NCBI RefSeq assembly: GCF_900169175.1
Contig: NZ_FXZM01000003.1
Location: forward strand, 124,001 to 188,000
Length of the DNA: 64,000 bases
Reading direction: 5' to 3'
Origin: Brevibacterium jeotgali
Lineage (GTDB): Bacteria > Actinomycetota > Actinomycetes > Actinomycetales > Brevibacteriaceae
Of this stretch, positions 56,100-63,598 are shown in pieces (the stretch's first letter is position 1; every line of letters starts with the position of its first letter). Both the position numbers and the translations under genes were made by a program. The notes under the pieces were generated by a model. It saw only the letters and a list, made by a program, of their open reading frames with translations. It was not told the origin of the DNA and did no database searches.

Positions 56100-57716
56100 G
56101 TGTTCAACTCACTGTCCGACAGGCTGACAACGACCTTCAAGAATCTGCGCGGCAAGGGCCGCCTGACTGAAGCCGATGTCGACCAGACCATCCGCGAGAT
56201 CCGTCGTGCCCTGCTGGACGCGGACGTCGCACTGCCTGTCGTGCGCGCCTTCACCGGCAGCGTGCGGGAGCGCGCGCTGTCCGAAGAGGTGTCGCAGGCG
56301 CTCAATCCCGGCCAGCAGATCGTCAAGATCGTCAATGCGGAGCTCGTGGACATCCTCGGCGGGCAGACCCGCCGCATCGCCTTCGCGAAGCGACCGCCCA
56401 CCGTGATCATGCTCGCGGGCCTGCAGGGTGCGGGCAAGACGACGCTGGCGGGGAAGCTCGCCCACTGGCTCAAGCAGGAGGGGCACCGCCCCATGCTCGT
56501 CGCGGCGGACCTCCAGCGTCCGAACGCGGTGAATCAGCTCCAGATCGTCGGTGAGCGCGCCGGCGCCCACGTGTACGCCCCAGAGCCCGGCAACGGTGTG
56601 GGCGACCCTGTCCGGGTCGCGACCGACGCGATGGATGTCGCGAAGTCCAAGCTGCACGACATCGTCATCGTCGATACCGCAGGTCGCCTCGGCATCGACG
56701 AAGAGCTCATGCAGCAGGCGCGGGACATCCGCGACGCCGTCCAGCCGGACGAGATCCTCTTCGTCATCGATGCGATGATCGGTCAGGACGCCGTCGCGAC
56801 GGCCAACGCCTTCAACGAGGGCGTCGACTTCTCCGGCGTCGTGCTCTCCAAGCTCGACGGCGATTCGCGCGGCGGCGCGGCGCTGTCCGTCGCGCAGGTG
56901 ACGGGCAAACCGATCATGTTCGCGTCGACCGGCGAGTCGATGACGGACTTCGAGCTGTTCCACCCGGACCGCATGGCGGACCGGATCCTCGACATGGGCG
57001 ACATCCTCACCCTCATCGAGCAGGCGGAGCGGACCTTCGATGAGAAGGAGACCGAACGGCTCACGAAGAAGGTCGAATCCGGCGAGGACTTCGATCTCAA
57101 CGACTTCCTGACGCAGATGGCGTCGCTGAAGAAGATGGGCTCGCTCAAGAAGATGCTCGGCATGATGCCGGGGATGAGCCAGCACAAGGAGCAGCTCGAA
57201 TCATTCGACGAGCGCGAGGTCGACCGCATCGAGGCGATCGTGCGGTCGATGACCCCGCAGGAGCGTGCGAACCCCAAGCTGCTGAACGGTTCCCGCCGAC
57301 AGCGCATCGCGCGCGGTGCCGGCACGACCGTCACCCAGGTGAACCAGTTGATGGAGCGGTTCGGGCAGGCGCAGAAGATGATGCGTCAGATGCGCAACGG
57401 GGGCGGTATGCCGGGGATGGGCGGCGGAGGCCGCTCCCGAGGCCCCCAGGCGGCACCGGGCATGCCTGCGATGCCGGGGATGCCCGGCACGGGCGGCCAC
57501 GGTGGCGGTGGCGGTGCGTCGAAGCGGAAGAAGGGCAAGAAGAAGCCCGCAGGCAAGTCCGGCAATCCGGCTAAGCGCGCGCAGGAGGCCCAGGCGGCCG
57601 AACTGCGGCGTCAGGGCAAGGCTCCCGAGCAGAAGGGCGCCGCATTCGGCGGGATCGAGATGGGCGATGACGACATCGACCTCTCGAAGCTGCCGAAGGG
57701 CTTCGGAGGCTTCTGA
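56100..57716 (+). CDS. ffh: Signal recognition particle protein Ffh
   Basis: Ffh binds signal peptides and 4.5S RNA. The 538-residue protein has an N domain, a GTPase domain with GLQGAGKTTLAGKLA (near 103), DLQRPNAVNQL, DTAGRLGIDEELMQQ and SKLDGDSRGGAAL, and a Met-rich M domain (LKKMLGMMPGM to FGQAQKMMRQMRNGGG). The last 100 residues are a Gly/Met then Lys-rich tail. The GTG start follows GAGGAG. TACGCT about 55 bases upstream may be a promoter. The 4.5S RNA gene is not in the window. Confidence 0.96.
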   Translation: MFNSLSDRLTTTFKNLRGKGRLTEADVDQTIREIRRALLDADVALPVVRAFTGSVRERALSEEVSQALNPGQQIVKIVNAELVDILGGQTRRIAFAKRPPTVIMLAGLQGAGKTTLAGKLAHWLKQEGHRPMLVAADLQRPNAVNQLQIVGERAGAHVYAPEPGNGVGDPVRVATDAMDVAKSKLHDIVIVDTAGRLGIDEELMQQARDIRDAVQPDEILFVIDAMIGQDAVATANAFNEGVDFSGVVLSKLDGDSRGGAALSVAQVTGKPIMFASTGESMTDFELFHPDRMADRILDMGDILTLIEQAERTFDEKETERLTKKVESGEDFDLNDFLTQMASLKKMGSLKKMLGMMPGMSQHKEQLESFDEREVDRIEAIVRSMTPQERANPKLLNGSRRQRIARGAGTTVTQVNQLMERFGQAQKMMRQMRNGGGMPGMGGGGRSRGPQAAPGMPAMPGMPGTGGHGGGGGASKRKKGKKKPAGKSGNPAKRAQEAQAAELRRQGKAPEQKGAAFGGIEMGDDDIDLSKLPKGFGGF

Positions 57717-57749
57717 CACTCCGGTTTCCGATCCCCGCGCATTCTCTGG

Positions 57750-57755
57750 CATAAT
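57750..57755 (+). promoter_or_regulatory. Probable promoter of the rpsP operon (CATAAT)
   Basis: CATAAT matches five of six -10 positions. It would give a leader of about 125 bases before rpsP, in which GCACGGACCCTC occurs twice (57775 and 57846), 71 bases apart. No matching -35 box is seen. Confidence 0.5.
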
Positions 57756-57886
57756 CAGTCGCTGTACCCGAGCGTGCACGGACCCTCTCAACCGTGAGCG
57801 CCCGACTACATGCAGAGTCCGCATACCGTCTGTCCCCACGGACGGGCACGGACCCTCACACCTCATCAGAAGGAGACACCACTCTC

Positions 57887-58315
57887 GTGGCAGTCAAGAT
57901 CCGCCTCACCCGCCTGGGCAAGGTCCATGCACCGTCCTACCGTGTCGTCGTCGCCGATTCCCGCACTCGCCGGGACGGCCCTGCGATCGAGCAGATCGGC
58001 CTGTACCACCCCCTCGAAGAGCCCTCGTTCGTCGAGATCAATTCGGAGCGCGCACAGTACTGGCTCTCCGTGGGCGCACAGCCCACGGATCAGGTGAAGG
58101 CTCTCCTCAAGCTCACCGGCGACTGGCAGAAGTTCACCGGTGAGGGCGAAGCAGTCAACACCGTCCGCGGCCGCGCTGCGAAGGAGTCCTTCGAAGCACC
58201 CGCAGCGAAGTCGGTCATCGTCGAGAAGCCGACAGAGGCTGAGAAGCCGGCCGATGCAGGTGCGGAAGCTCCCGCAGAGACCCCGGCTGAGGGCACCGAC
58301 CAGGCCGAGGCCTGA
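57887..58315 (+). CDS. rpsP: 30S ribosomal protein S16
   Basis: The S16 core (about residues 1-80: [25 protein letters not shown] and GLYHPLEEP) is followed by a 55-residue Glu/Ala/Pro-rich tail, seen in many actinobacterial S16 proteins. The GTG start at 57887 follows AAGGAG by eleven bases, a rather long spacing. khpA starts two bases after the stop. Confidence 0.94.
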   Translation: MAVKIRLTRLGKVHAPSYRVVVADSRTRRDGPAIEQIGLYHPLEEPSFVEINSERAQYWLSVGAQPTDQVKALLKLTGDWQKFTGEGEAVNTVRGRAAKESFEAPAAKSVIVEKPTEAEKPADAGAEAPAETPAEGTDQAEA

Positions 58316-58317
58316 TC

Positions 58318-58548
58318 ATGCTCTCTGAAGCACTCGACCACCTGGTCCGCGGAATCGTGGATCATCCCGACGACGTGTCCGTGCGTACGCGCGGAGGCGG
58401 CCGTGGGACGACGCTCGAGGTCCGGGTCCATCCCGACGACCTCGGTCGTGTGATCGGGCGTGCCGGACGCACCGCGAAGGCGCTGCGGACCGTCATCGGT
58501 TCGCTGGCCGGACGCGAACGTGTGCGTGTCGACCTCGTCGACGACTGA
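58318..58548 (+). CDS. khpA: KH-domain RNA-binding protein KhpA
   Basis: The 76-residue protein is a single KH domain with the GXXG loop in GRVIGRAGRTAKALRTVI. KhpA pairs with KhpB (Jag) in other bacteria and affects RNA levels and cell shape. It stands between rpsP and rimM, the usual place. A very strong hairpin follows about 60 bases after its stop. Confidence 0.92.
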   Translation: MLSEALDHLVRGIVDHPDDVSVRTRGGGRGTTLEVRVHPDDLGRVIGRAGRTAKALRTVIGSLAGRERVRVDLVDD

Positions 58549-58606
58549 CACCACCGGCATCTGAGCATCCGTGCTCGTCGGAGCACGACTCCGGACGGGC
58601 GCGGTG

Positions 58607-58653
58607 CAGAAGAAGGGCGGGCACGGGATCACCCCGTGCCCGCCCTTCTTCTG
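58607..58653 (+). terminator. Perfect 21-bp hairpin after khpA
   Basis: Arms at 58607-58627 and 58633-58653 are fully complementary, with loop ATCAC. The stem contains GAAGAAGGGCGGG on one side and its complement ending in CTTCTTCTG on the other, so the second arm supplies a T-rich tail. It probably ends rpsP-khpA transcription before rimM. Confidence 0.85.
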
Positions 58654-58717
58654 TCTGCAGGGTGCGAATGCGCTCGTCGGGAGGGGCCGTCGGTGCGCCT
58701 GTGGCACGATGAAGGCC

Positions 58718-58819
58718 ATGCCGCACATCCGTGCAGCACACAGCAGGCAGTGCACAGCACGCAGCACGAAGAACACAGCACGCAGCACACGCACATGCGC
58801 GAACCCAGGAGGAGCATGA
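58718..58819 (+). CDS. Possible 33-residue leader peptide coupled to rimM
   Basis: An ATG seven bases after the -10-like CACGAT opens a frame that begins MPHIRAAHSRQCTARSTKN and ends with a TGA overlapping the rimM ATG (ATGA). The frame is rich in Arg, Thr and Ser and is partly made by 21-bp tandem repeats. Coupling by ATGA overlap is the main reason to consider it. Chance is possible, and rimM has its own Shine-Dalgarno. Confidence 0.3.
   Translation: MPHIRAAHSRQCTARSTKNTARSTRTCANPGGA
58753..58788. repeat. Two 21-bp-spaced repeats upstream of rimM
   Basis: CACAGCACGCAGCAC lies at 58753-58767 and again at 58774-58788. Related CAGCAC pieces extend from 58731 to 58795. Confidence 0.85.
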
Positions 58820-59358
58820 GCCAGGTCGTCGCCCGTCTGGGCAAACCGCACGGCATCCGCGGGGAGGTCACAGTCCAGGTCCGCACCGACGATCCGGAGT
58901 CGCGGTTCGTGCCGGGCGCCGTCTTCACGACGGTGCCGGATATCGGTGTGCTCACGCTCGAGCGCGCACGGTGGCATCGCGACCGGCTCCTGCTCACGTT
59001 CGAGGAGGTCGGGGATCGCTCACGCGCGGAAGAGGTCCGCAACACGGAGATCCTGATCGACGGCGTCGATGACGTGGTCGAAGACGACGCATGGCGAGTC
59101 GAGGAGCTCGTGGACCTCGCGGTGCACCTGGAGGACGGCACGCGCGTCGGGACGGTCACGGACCTCACCGTCGGCGCCATGCAGGACCTCCTCCACGTCC
59201 GGACGGCTGCCGGGGACGACGTGCTCGTCCCCTTCGTCGAGGAGATCGTGCCGGAGGTCGACCTCGAGGAGGGGCGAGTCCTGCTGACCCCGCCGCGCGG
59301 GCTGATCGATGCGGTGGACGCGGAGGACGACGAGACGGCGGAGGACCCGGACTCGTGA
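58816..59358 (+). CDS. rimM: Ribosome maturation factor RimM
   Basis: RimM helps assemble the 30S head by binding S19. The 180-residue protein has the N-terminal [23 protein letters not shown] and the PRC-barrel part [18 protein letters not shown] and [12 protein letters not shown]. The ATG at 58816 follows AGGAGGAG. trmD overlaps its stop (TGATG), the usual pair. Confidence 0.94.
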   Translation: MSQVVARLGKPHGIRGEVTVQVRTDDPESRFVPGAVFTTVPDIGVLTLERARWHRDRLLLTFEEVGDRSRAEEVRNTEILIDGVDDVVEDDAWRVEELVDLAVHLEDGTRVGTVTDLTVGAMQDLLHVRTAAGDDVLVPFVEEIVPEVDLEEGRVLLTPPRGLIDAVDAEDDETAEDPDS

Positions 59359-60152
59359 TGCGGCTGGACGTCCTGAGCATCTTCCCGGAGTACCTCGCGC
59401 CGTTGGAGCTCAGCCTGATCGGCCGCGCACAGGACAAGGGGCTGCTGGGGCTCACGGTCCACGACCTGCGCGACTGGACCCATGACCGCCACCGGACGGT
59501 CGACGACACCCCCTACGGCGGCGGTGCCGGAATGGTCATGAAGCCTGAGCCGTGGGGTGAAGCCCTGGACGCGGCCCTCGGCGCAGCGGACTCATCCGTC
59601 ACCGATCCCACGAGCAGGCCTGTCCTCATCGTGCCGAGTCCTGCCGGGGAGGTCTTCACGCAGCAGACCGCTCGAGAGCTGGCGGCTCACGAGCACCTGG
59701 TGTTCGCGTGCGGCCGCTACGAGGGCATCGACCAGCGGGTCGTCGACTGGGCGGCGGAACGGATGGAAGTCCGTCCCATGAGCATCGGCGACTACGTGCT
59801 CAACGGGGGAGAGGTCGCAGTGCTCGTCATGGTCGAGGCGATCGCACGACTGCTCCCCGGCGTCATCGGCAATCCGGAGTCGCTCGACGAGGAGAGCCAC
59901 GAGGACGGGCTCCTCGAATACCCCGTCTATACGAAGCCGGCGGTCTGGCGGGGGCACGAGGTGCCCGCCGTCCTTCTCTCGGGTGACCACGGGAGGGTCG
60001 CTCGCTGGAGGCGCGACCAGCGACTGCGGCGCACAGCCCAGACCCGTCCCGACCTGCTCGCCGCGCTGCCGCAGGATTCTCTCGACGGCCGTGACCGCGA
60101 GGTCCTGGGCGAGGTCCGTGTTGAACGCGGCGGTGCGGATCTGGCAGAATAG
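59358..60152 (+). CDS. trmD: tRNA (guanine37-N1)-methyltransferase
   Basis: TrmD methylates G37 of tRNAs and prevents frameshifting. The 264-residue SPOUT enzyme has [44 protein letters not shown] and the knot motif [20 protein letters not shown]. The conserved Asp in GDH ([12 protein letters not shown]) is present. The ATG shares one base with the rimM stop. A GTG one codon earlier is a possible alternative start. Confidence 0.95.
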   Translation: MRLDVLSIFPEYLAPLELSLIGRAQDKGLLGLTVHDLRDWTHDRHRTVDDTPYGGGAGMVMKPEPWGEALDAALGAADSSVTDPTSRPVLIVPSPAGEVFTQQTARELAAHEHLVFACGRYEGIDQRVVDWAAERMEVRPMSIGDYVLNGGEVAVLVMVEAIARLLPGVIGNPESLDEESHEDGLLEYPVYTKPAVWRGHEVPAVLLSGDHGRVARWRRDQRLRRTAQTRPDLLAALPQDSLDGRDREVLGEVRVERGGADLAE

Positions 60153-60320
60153 GCGATTGCGTTCGCTGCGACCGCTCTGCCTCGGGGGAGACGGCGCTCG
60201 CGGTGCACTGGTCGCCCTTCACGGGGCCCGCACCGGGCGGACGAATCCACCACCCCCACGGCTTGGCCGGGGGCTGAACCACGATCACACGACCCGAGGC
60301 GCGCGATCAGGAGTGACATC

Positions 60321-60662
60321 ATGCAGAAGCTTGATTTCGTCGACCAGAAGTCGATGAAGACAGAGGTGCCGGAGTTCCGCGCCGGCGACACCGTCTCCGT
60401 TGACGTCCGCGTCATCGAGGGCAGCCGTTCGCGTATCCAGGTCTTCAAGGGCGTCGTCATCGGTCGCCAGGGACACGGCATCGGCGAGACCTTCACCGTT
60501 CGCAAGATCAGCTTCAATGTGGGCGTCGAGCGCACCTTCCCGGTGCACTCGCCCGTCATCGAGAAGATCGACGTGAACATCCGCGGCGACGTCCGTCGCG
60601 CGAAGCTGTACTACCTGCGCAAGCTCCGCGGCAAGGCCGCACGCATCCGCGAGAAGCGCTGA
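60321..60662 (+). CDS. rplS: 50S ribosomal protein L19
   Basis: The 113-residue protein carries the L19 marks [26 protein letters not shown] and [27 protein letters not shown] lies before the ATG. A 168-bp leader separates it from trmD; I see no sure promoter or ribosomal leader motif in it. Confidence 0.96.
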   Translation: MQKLDFVDQKSMKTEVPEFRAGDTVSVDVRVIEGSRSRIQVFKGVVIGRQGHGIGETFTVRKISFNVGVERTFPVHSPVIEKIDVNIRGDVRRAKLYYLRKLRGKAARIREKR

Positions 60663-60681
60663 CGCGGCGGACTCCGCCGCA

Positions 60682-61329
60682 GTGCACCCATCGCACGATG
60701 CGCACGAGGGCGCGAACCGGTCGACCGGTTCGCGCCCTCGTGCGTCGCCCGGCGGGCTGCACGCATGGCTGAGGGTCGGAGGGATCATCGTCCTGGTCGC
60801 AGTCGTGGCTGCGGGCCTCATCCGGGGCGTGGGCGTCCAGACGTTCACCGTCCCCAGCGCGTCGATGTCGCCGACGCTCCAGCCCGGTGACCGGATCGTC
60901 GCGCTGCGAGCGCCGGCGCTCCTCGGAACCATCGAGCGCGGCGACGTCATCGTCTTCGACGGTCGAGGCTCCTTCGTCGGAAGCCTCCCCCCGGACATGT
61001 TCGGGCAGATGGCGGCCTGGTTCGGGATCGGTCCACGTGACGTCTACTACGTGAAGAGGGTCATCGGCGTCGGCGGCGACACGGTGCAGTGCTGCGGCGA
61101 CGACGGTCGACTGACGGTCAACGACCAGCCCGTCGACGAACCGTACGTGAACGATCGGTCTCAGGCGGCCTCGGGCGTGGAGTTCGCCGTCGAAGTGCCG
61201 GCCGACAGCTTCTGGGTCATGGGTGACAACCGCTACGACTCGACCGATTCGCGGGATCTGCTGGGCCGCCCGGGCGGCGGCATGATCCGTGAGGATCGGG
61301 TCATCGGGACGGTCACGCGCGCCAGGTGA
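60682..61329 (+). CDS. lepB: Signal peptidase I (first copy)
   Basis: The 215-residue membrane protease removes signal peptides. It has one N-terminal helix (about residues 33-52), the catalytic serine in PSASMSPTLQPGD and the catalytic lysine in YYVKRVIGVGGD. WVMGDNRYDSTDSR is the box E motif. The start is uncertain: GTG at 60682 is the only in-frame start found before the helix, but it has no Shine-Dalgarno. The first 20 codons overlap a perfect 44-bp palindrome. A second lepB follows 36 bp later. Confidence 0.88.
   Translation: MHPSHDAHEGANRSTGSRPRASPGGLHAWLRVGGIIVLVAVVAAGLIRGVGVQTFTVPSASMSPTLQPGDRIVALRAPALLGTIERGDVIVFDGRGSFVGSLPPDMFGQMAAWFGIGPRDVYYVKRVIGVGGDTVQCCGDDGRLTVNDQPVDEPYVNDRSQAASGVEFAVEVPADSFWVMGDNRYDSTDSRDLLGRPGGGMIREDRVIGTVTRAR
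60701..60744 (+). terminator. Perfect 44-bp palindrome: rplS terminator within the lepB 5' end
   Basis: The sequence from 60701 to 60744 is its own reverse complement over all 44 bases (core GAACCGGTCGACCGGTTC). It lies 39 bases after the rplS stop, where a terminator is expected, yet inside the lepB frame. No U-run follows. Confidence 0.8.
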
Positions 61330-61351
61330 CGGCTTCAGGGGTGCGCGCGGC

Positions 61352-61357
61352 TAGACT
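61352..61357 (+). promoter_or_regulatory. Probable leaderless promoter of the second lepB (TAGACT)
   Basis: TAGACT ends eight bases before the GTG start at 61366; no Shine-Dalgarno is present. Confidence 0.45.
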
Positions 61358-61365
61358 GGGCGATC

Positions 61366-62058
61366 GTGAGTGGAAGAGACCGCGTGCCAGGTGGCAAGAA
61401 GTCCCTGTGGGGCACCCTCCGCGAATTCGCGATCATCATCATCATCGCCCTCGTCGTGTCCTGGGTGCTGAAGACCTTCGTCGTGCGCAGCTTCCACATC
61501 CCCTCCGCCTCGATGGAGCAGACACTCCAGATCGGGGACCGGGTGATGGTCAACCAGCTGTTCTTCAACGATGTCGAACGCGGCGATGTGGTGGTCTTCG
61601 ACGATCCGGGCGGCTGGCTGGGGTCGGGCATCGCCGCACAGTACGAACCGAACCCCGCGCTCGTGTTCGTGGGACTGCAGCCGGCGGACGCGGGGACTCA
61701 GCTCATCAAGCGGGTGATCGGGCTCGGCGGTGACACCGTCGAATGCTGCGACGACGCGGGCAGGCTGATGGTCAACGGCGAGCCGATCGATGAATCCGCA
61801 TACCTGCAGCCCGGAGTCTCCCCCTCTGACGTGCCGTTCTCCGTCCACGTCCCCGAGGACCACGTCTGGGTCATGGGCGACAACCGCAGCAATTCGCTGG
61901 ACTCGCGCTACAACGCGGATGCGGAGGGAGGCCCCTTCGTCGCCGATGAGGACCTCGTGGGCGAGGTGTTCGTCATCAACTGGCCGATGGACCGCCTGCG
62001 GTGGATGGGCGGCGACGAAGGGGCGTACGACAGCGTGCCCGACGCAGAGGCGAGCTGA
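61366..62058 (+). CDS. lepB: Signal peptidase I (second copy)
   Basis: The 230-residue protein has a basic N-terminus and one membrane helix (about residues 19-40). It carries PSASMEQTLQIGD with the catalytic serine, LIKRVIGLGGD with the lysine, and WVMGDNRSNSLDSR. Both catalytic residues are present in both copies, so both should be active, perhaps with different substrates or timing. rnhB starts directly after its stop. Confidence 0.92.
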   Translation: MSGRDRVPGGKKSLWGTLREFAIIIIIALVVSWVLKTFVVRSFHIPSASMEQTLQIGDRVMVNQLFFNDVERGDVVVFDDPGGWLGSGIAAQYEPNPALVFVGLQPADAGTQLIKRVIGLGGDTVECCDDAGRLMVNGEPIDESAYLQPGVSPSDVPFSVHVPEDHVWVMGDNRSNSLDSRYNADAEGGPFVADEDLVGEVFVINWPMDRLRWMGGDEGAYDSVPDAEAS

Positions 62059-62754
62059 GTGCGCGGACCGGCGATCACCGAGCATGCGGTGGAGATCGCA
62101 GCCCACAGCGAGGGCGCACGCTTCGTCATCGGCATGGACGAGGTGGGCCGCGGGGCGCTCGCGGGGCCCGTGGGTGTCGGAGCCGTCCGCGTGGACGTCC
62201 GAGCCCTGGCCGCAGGCGTCGATGAGGACGTGTGCAGGATCCCGGAGGGGCTGAGGGATTCGAAGCAGGTGCCGCCGTCCCGTCGCGCTGCTCTTGCGGA
62301 GGCGGTCGGAGCGTGGCGCCCCGAGCACGCGGTCGCCTACGCGAGCGCGGCGGAGATCGACGCGGTGGGGATCACCCTGGCGCTGTGCCTGGCCGGCCGG
62401 CGCGCCCTGTCTGCGCTCGTGCAGTTCGGCCCTGCGGACCTCGTTCTGCTGGACGGCAGCCATGACTGGCTGTCCTCACCGCTCACCCTCGACGCGGCAC
62501 TCGTCTTCGGAGACGCCGTCGACATCGAGATCCCGCGCGTCCGCACGATCGTGAAGGGTGATGGGTCCGTGGCGACGATCGCTGCCGCGAGCGTGCTCGC
62601 GAAGGTCGAACGCGATGCGACGATGCGGGACCTCCATCGAGAGATGCCGTCCTACGGATGGGAGTCGAACGCGGGGTACGGTTCGGCGGCCCATCGCCGG
62701 GCGATCGCCTCGTGGGGCGTCACACACCACCACCGGAGGTCCTGGGCCCTGTGA
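62059..62754 (+). CDS. rnhB: Ribonuclease HII
   Basis: RNase HII removes ribonucleotides from DNA. The 231-residue protein has the active-site IGMDEVGRGALAGPV and LLDGSHDWL (third acid). KGDGSVATIAAASVLAKVERD and GYGSAAHRRAI complete the signature. The GTG start at 62059 follows the lepB stop without a gap. Confidence 0.94.
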   Translation: MRGPAITEHAVEIAAHSEGARFVIGMDEVGRGALAGPVGVGAVRVDVRALAAGVDEDVCRIPEGLRDSKQVPPSRRAALAEAVGAWRPEHAVAYASAAEIDAVGITLALCLAGRRALSALVQFGPADLVLLDGSHDWLSSPLTLDAALVFGDAVDIEIPRVRTIVKGDGSVATIAAASVLAKVERDATMRDLHREMPSYGWESNAGYGSAAHRRAIASWGVTHHHRRSWAL

Positions 62755-62766
62755 GCACCGGATGGC

Positions 62767-62772
62767 TAGGAT
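62767..62772 (+). promoter_or_regulatory. Probable leaderless promoter of the DUF2469 gene (TAGGAT)
   Basis: TAGGAT ends seven bases before the ATG at 62780. No Shine-Dalgarno is present, which fixes the start. Confidence 0.5.
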
Positions 62773-62779
62773 GGCCCCT

Positions 62780-63097
62780 ATGAGCGCCGAGGACCTTGAG
62801 AACTACGAAGCGGACCAGGAGCTCCAGCTCTACCGGGAGTACCGGGATGTGGTGGGTCTCTTCTCCTACGTGGTGGAGACCGATCGACGCTTCTATCTGG
62901 CGAACTCGGTGGATCTCAAGGCTCATGAGGCGGGCACGGACGTCTACTTCGAGCTGACCCTCAAGGACGCATGGGTGTGGGACACCTTCCGCTCCGCACG
63001 CTTCGTCAAGCACGTCCACGTGCTGACCTTCAAGGACGTGAACATCGAAGAGCTCGCGAAGTCCGACCTGGAACCGCCCTCGTCGCTGCAGCGGTGA
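62780..63097 (+). CDS. DUF2469 protein
   Basis: The 105-residue acidic protein matches the highly conserved actinobacterial DUF2469 family: SAEDLENYEADQELQLYREY, ETDRRFYLANSVDL and FVKHVHVLTFKDVNIEEL. It always sits close to rnhB and yraN in actinobacteria; its function is unknown to me. A predicted leaderless promoter lies upstream. Confidence 0.9.
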   Translation: MSAEDLENYEADQELQLYREYRDVVGLFSYVVETDRRFYLANSVDLKAHEAGTDVYFELTLKDAWVWDTFRSARFVKHVHVLTFKDVNIEELAKSDLEPPSSLQR

Positions 63098-63241
63098 TCC
63101 GCGCGAGCGTGTGACTGCCGGTCACGGCCGGAGCGCGCTGCGCGGCTGCGGCGCGCACAGCGGACTGTTGACGGCCGCTCGTCCGTCCACAGGCTCCGGT
63201 CTGGTCTTCCTCCCGTGGTGTCGTGCACGTGTCATGGAGGC

Positions 63242-63598
63242 ATGTCCAGACAGACTTTGGGAAGACGCGGCGAGGACTTCGCGGTCCACCACCTCGAAGC
63301 GCACGGGTGGACCATCCACCAGCGGAACTGGCGGTGTCGCCACGGCGAGATCGACATCGTCGCGATCACTCCTGACGGGACGACCGTCGTCTTCATCGAG
63401 GTGCGCACACGCTCGTCGGTGAACGCCGGGCACCCCCTCGAGACGATCGGAGTGCGCAAGGCCGCGAGGATGCGTCGCACCGCCGGAGCCTGGCTGTCCG
63501 CGCAGGCTGAGTTCATCCCGCAGTTCCGGATCGACGTGATCGGGCTCCTCTGGGACGACGCACCGCCGGAGCTCATCCACCTCGAGGGGCTCGCATGA
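63242..63598 (+). CDS. yraN: UPF0102 (YraN) family protein
   Basis: The 118-residue protein has the nuclease-like fold of YraN: LGRRGEDFAVHHLEAHGW, NWRCRHGEIDIVA and FIEVRTRSS. The D-x(n)-ExK-type acids appear as GEIDIV and IEVR. The family is thought to be nuclease-like, but without proof of activity. GGAGG lies only one base before the ATG, too close for good initiation. The comM ATG overlaps the stop. Confidence 0.88.
   Translation: MSRQTLGRRGEDFAVHHLEAHGWTIHQRNWRCRHGEIDIVAITPDGTTVVFIEVRTRSSVNAGHPLETIGVRKAARMRRTAGAWLSAQAEFIPQFRIDVIGLLWDDAPPELIHLEGLA

Noticed and set aside
60153..60320. Ribosomal-protein leader before rplS
   Set aside because: Several GC stems can be drawn, but none matches a leader I can name, so nothing is annotated.
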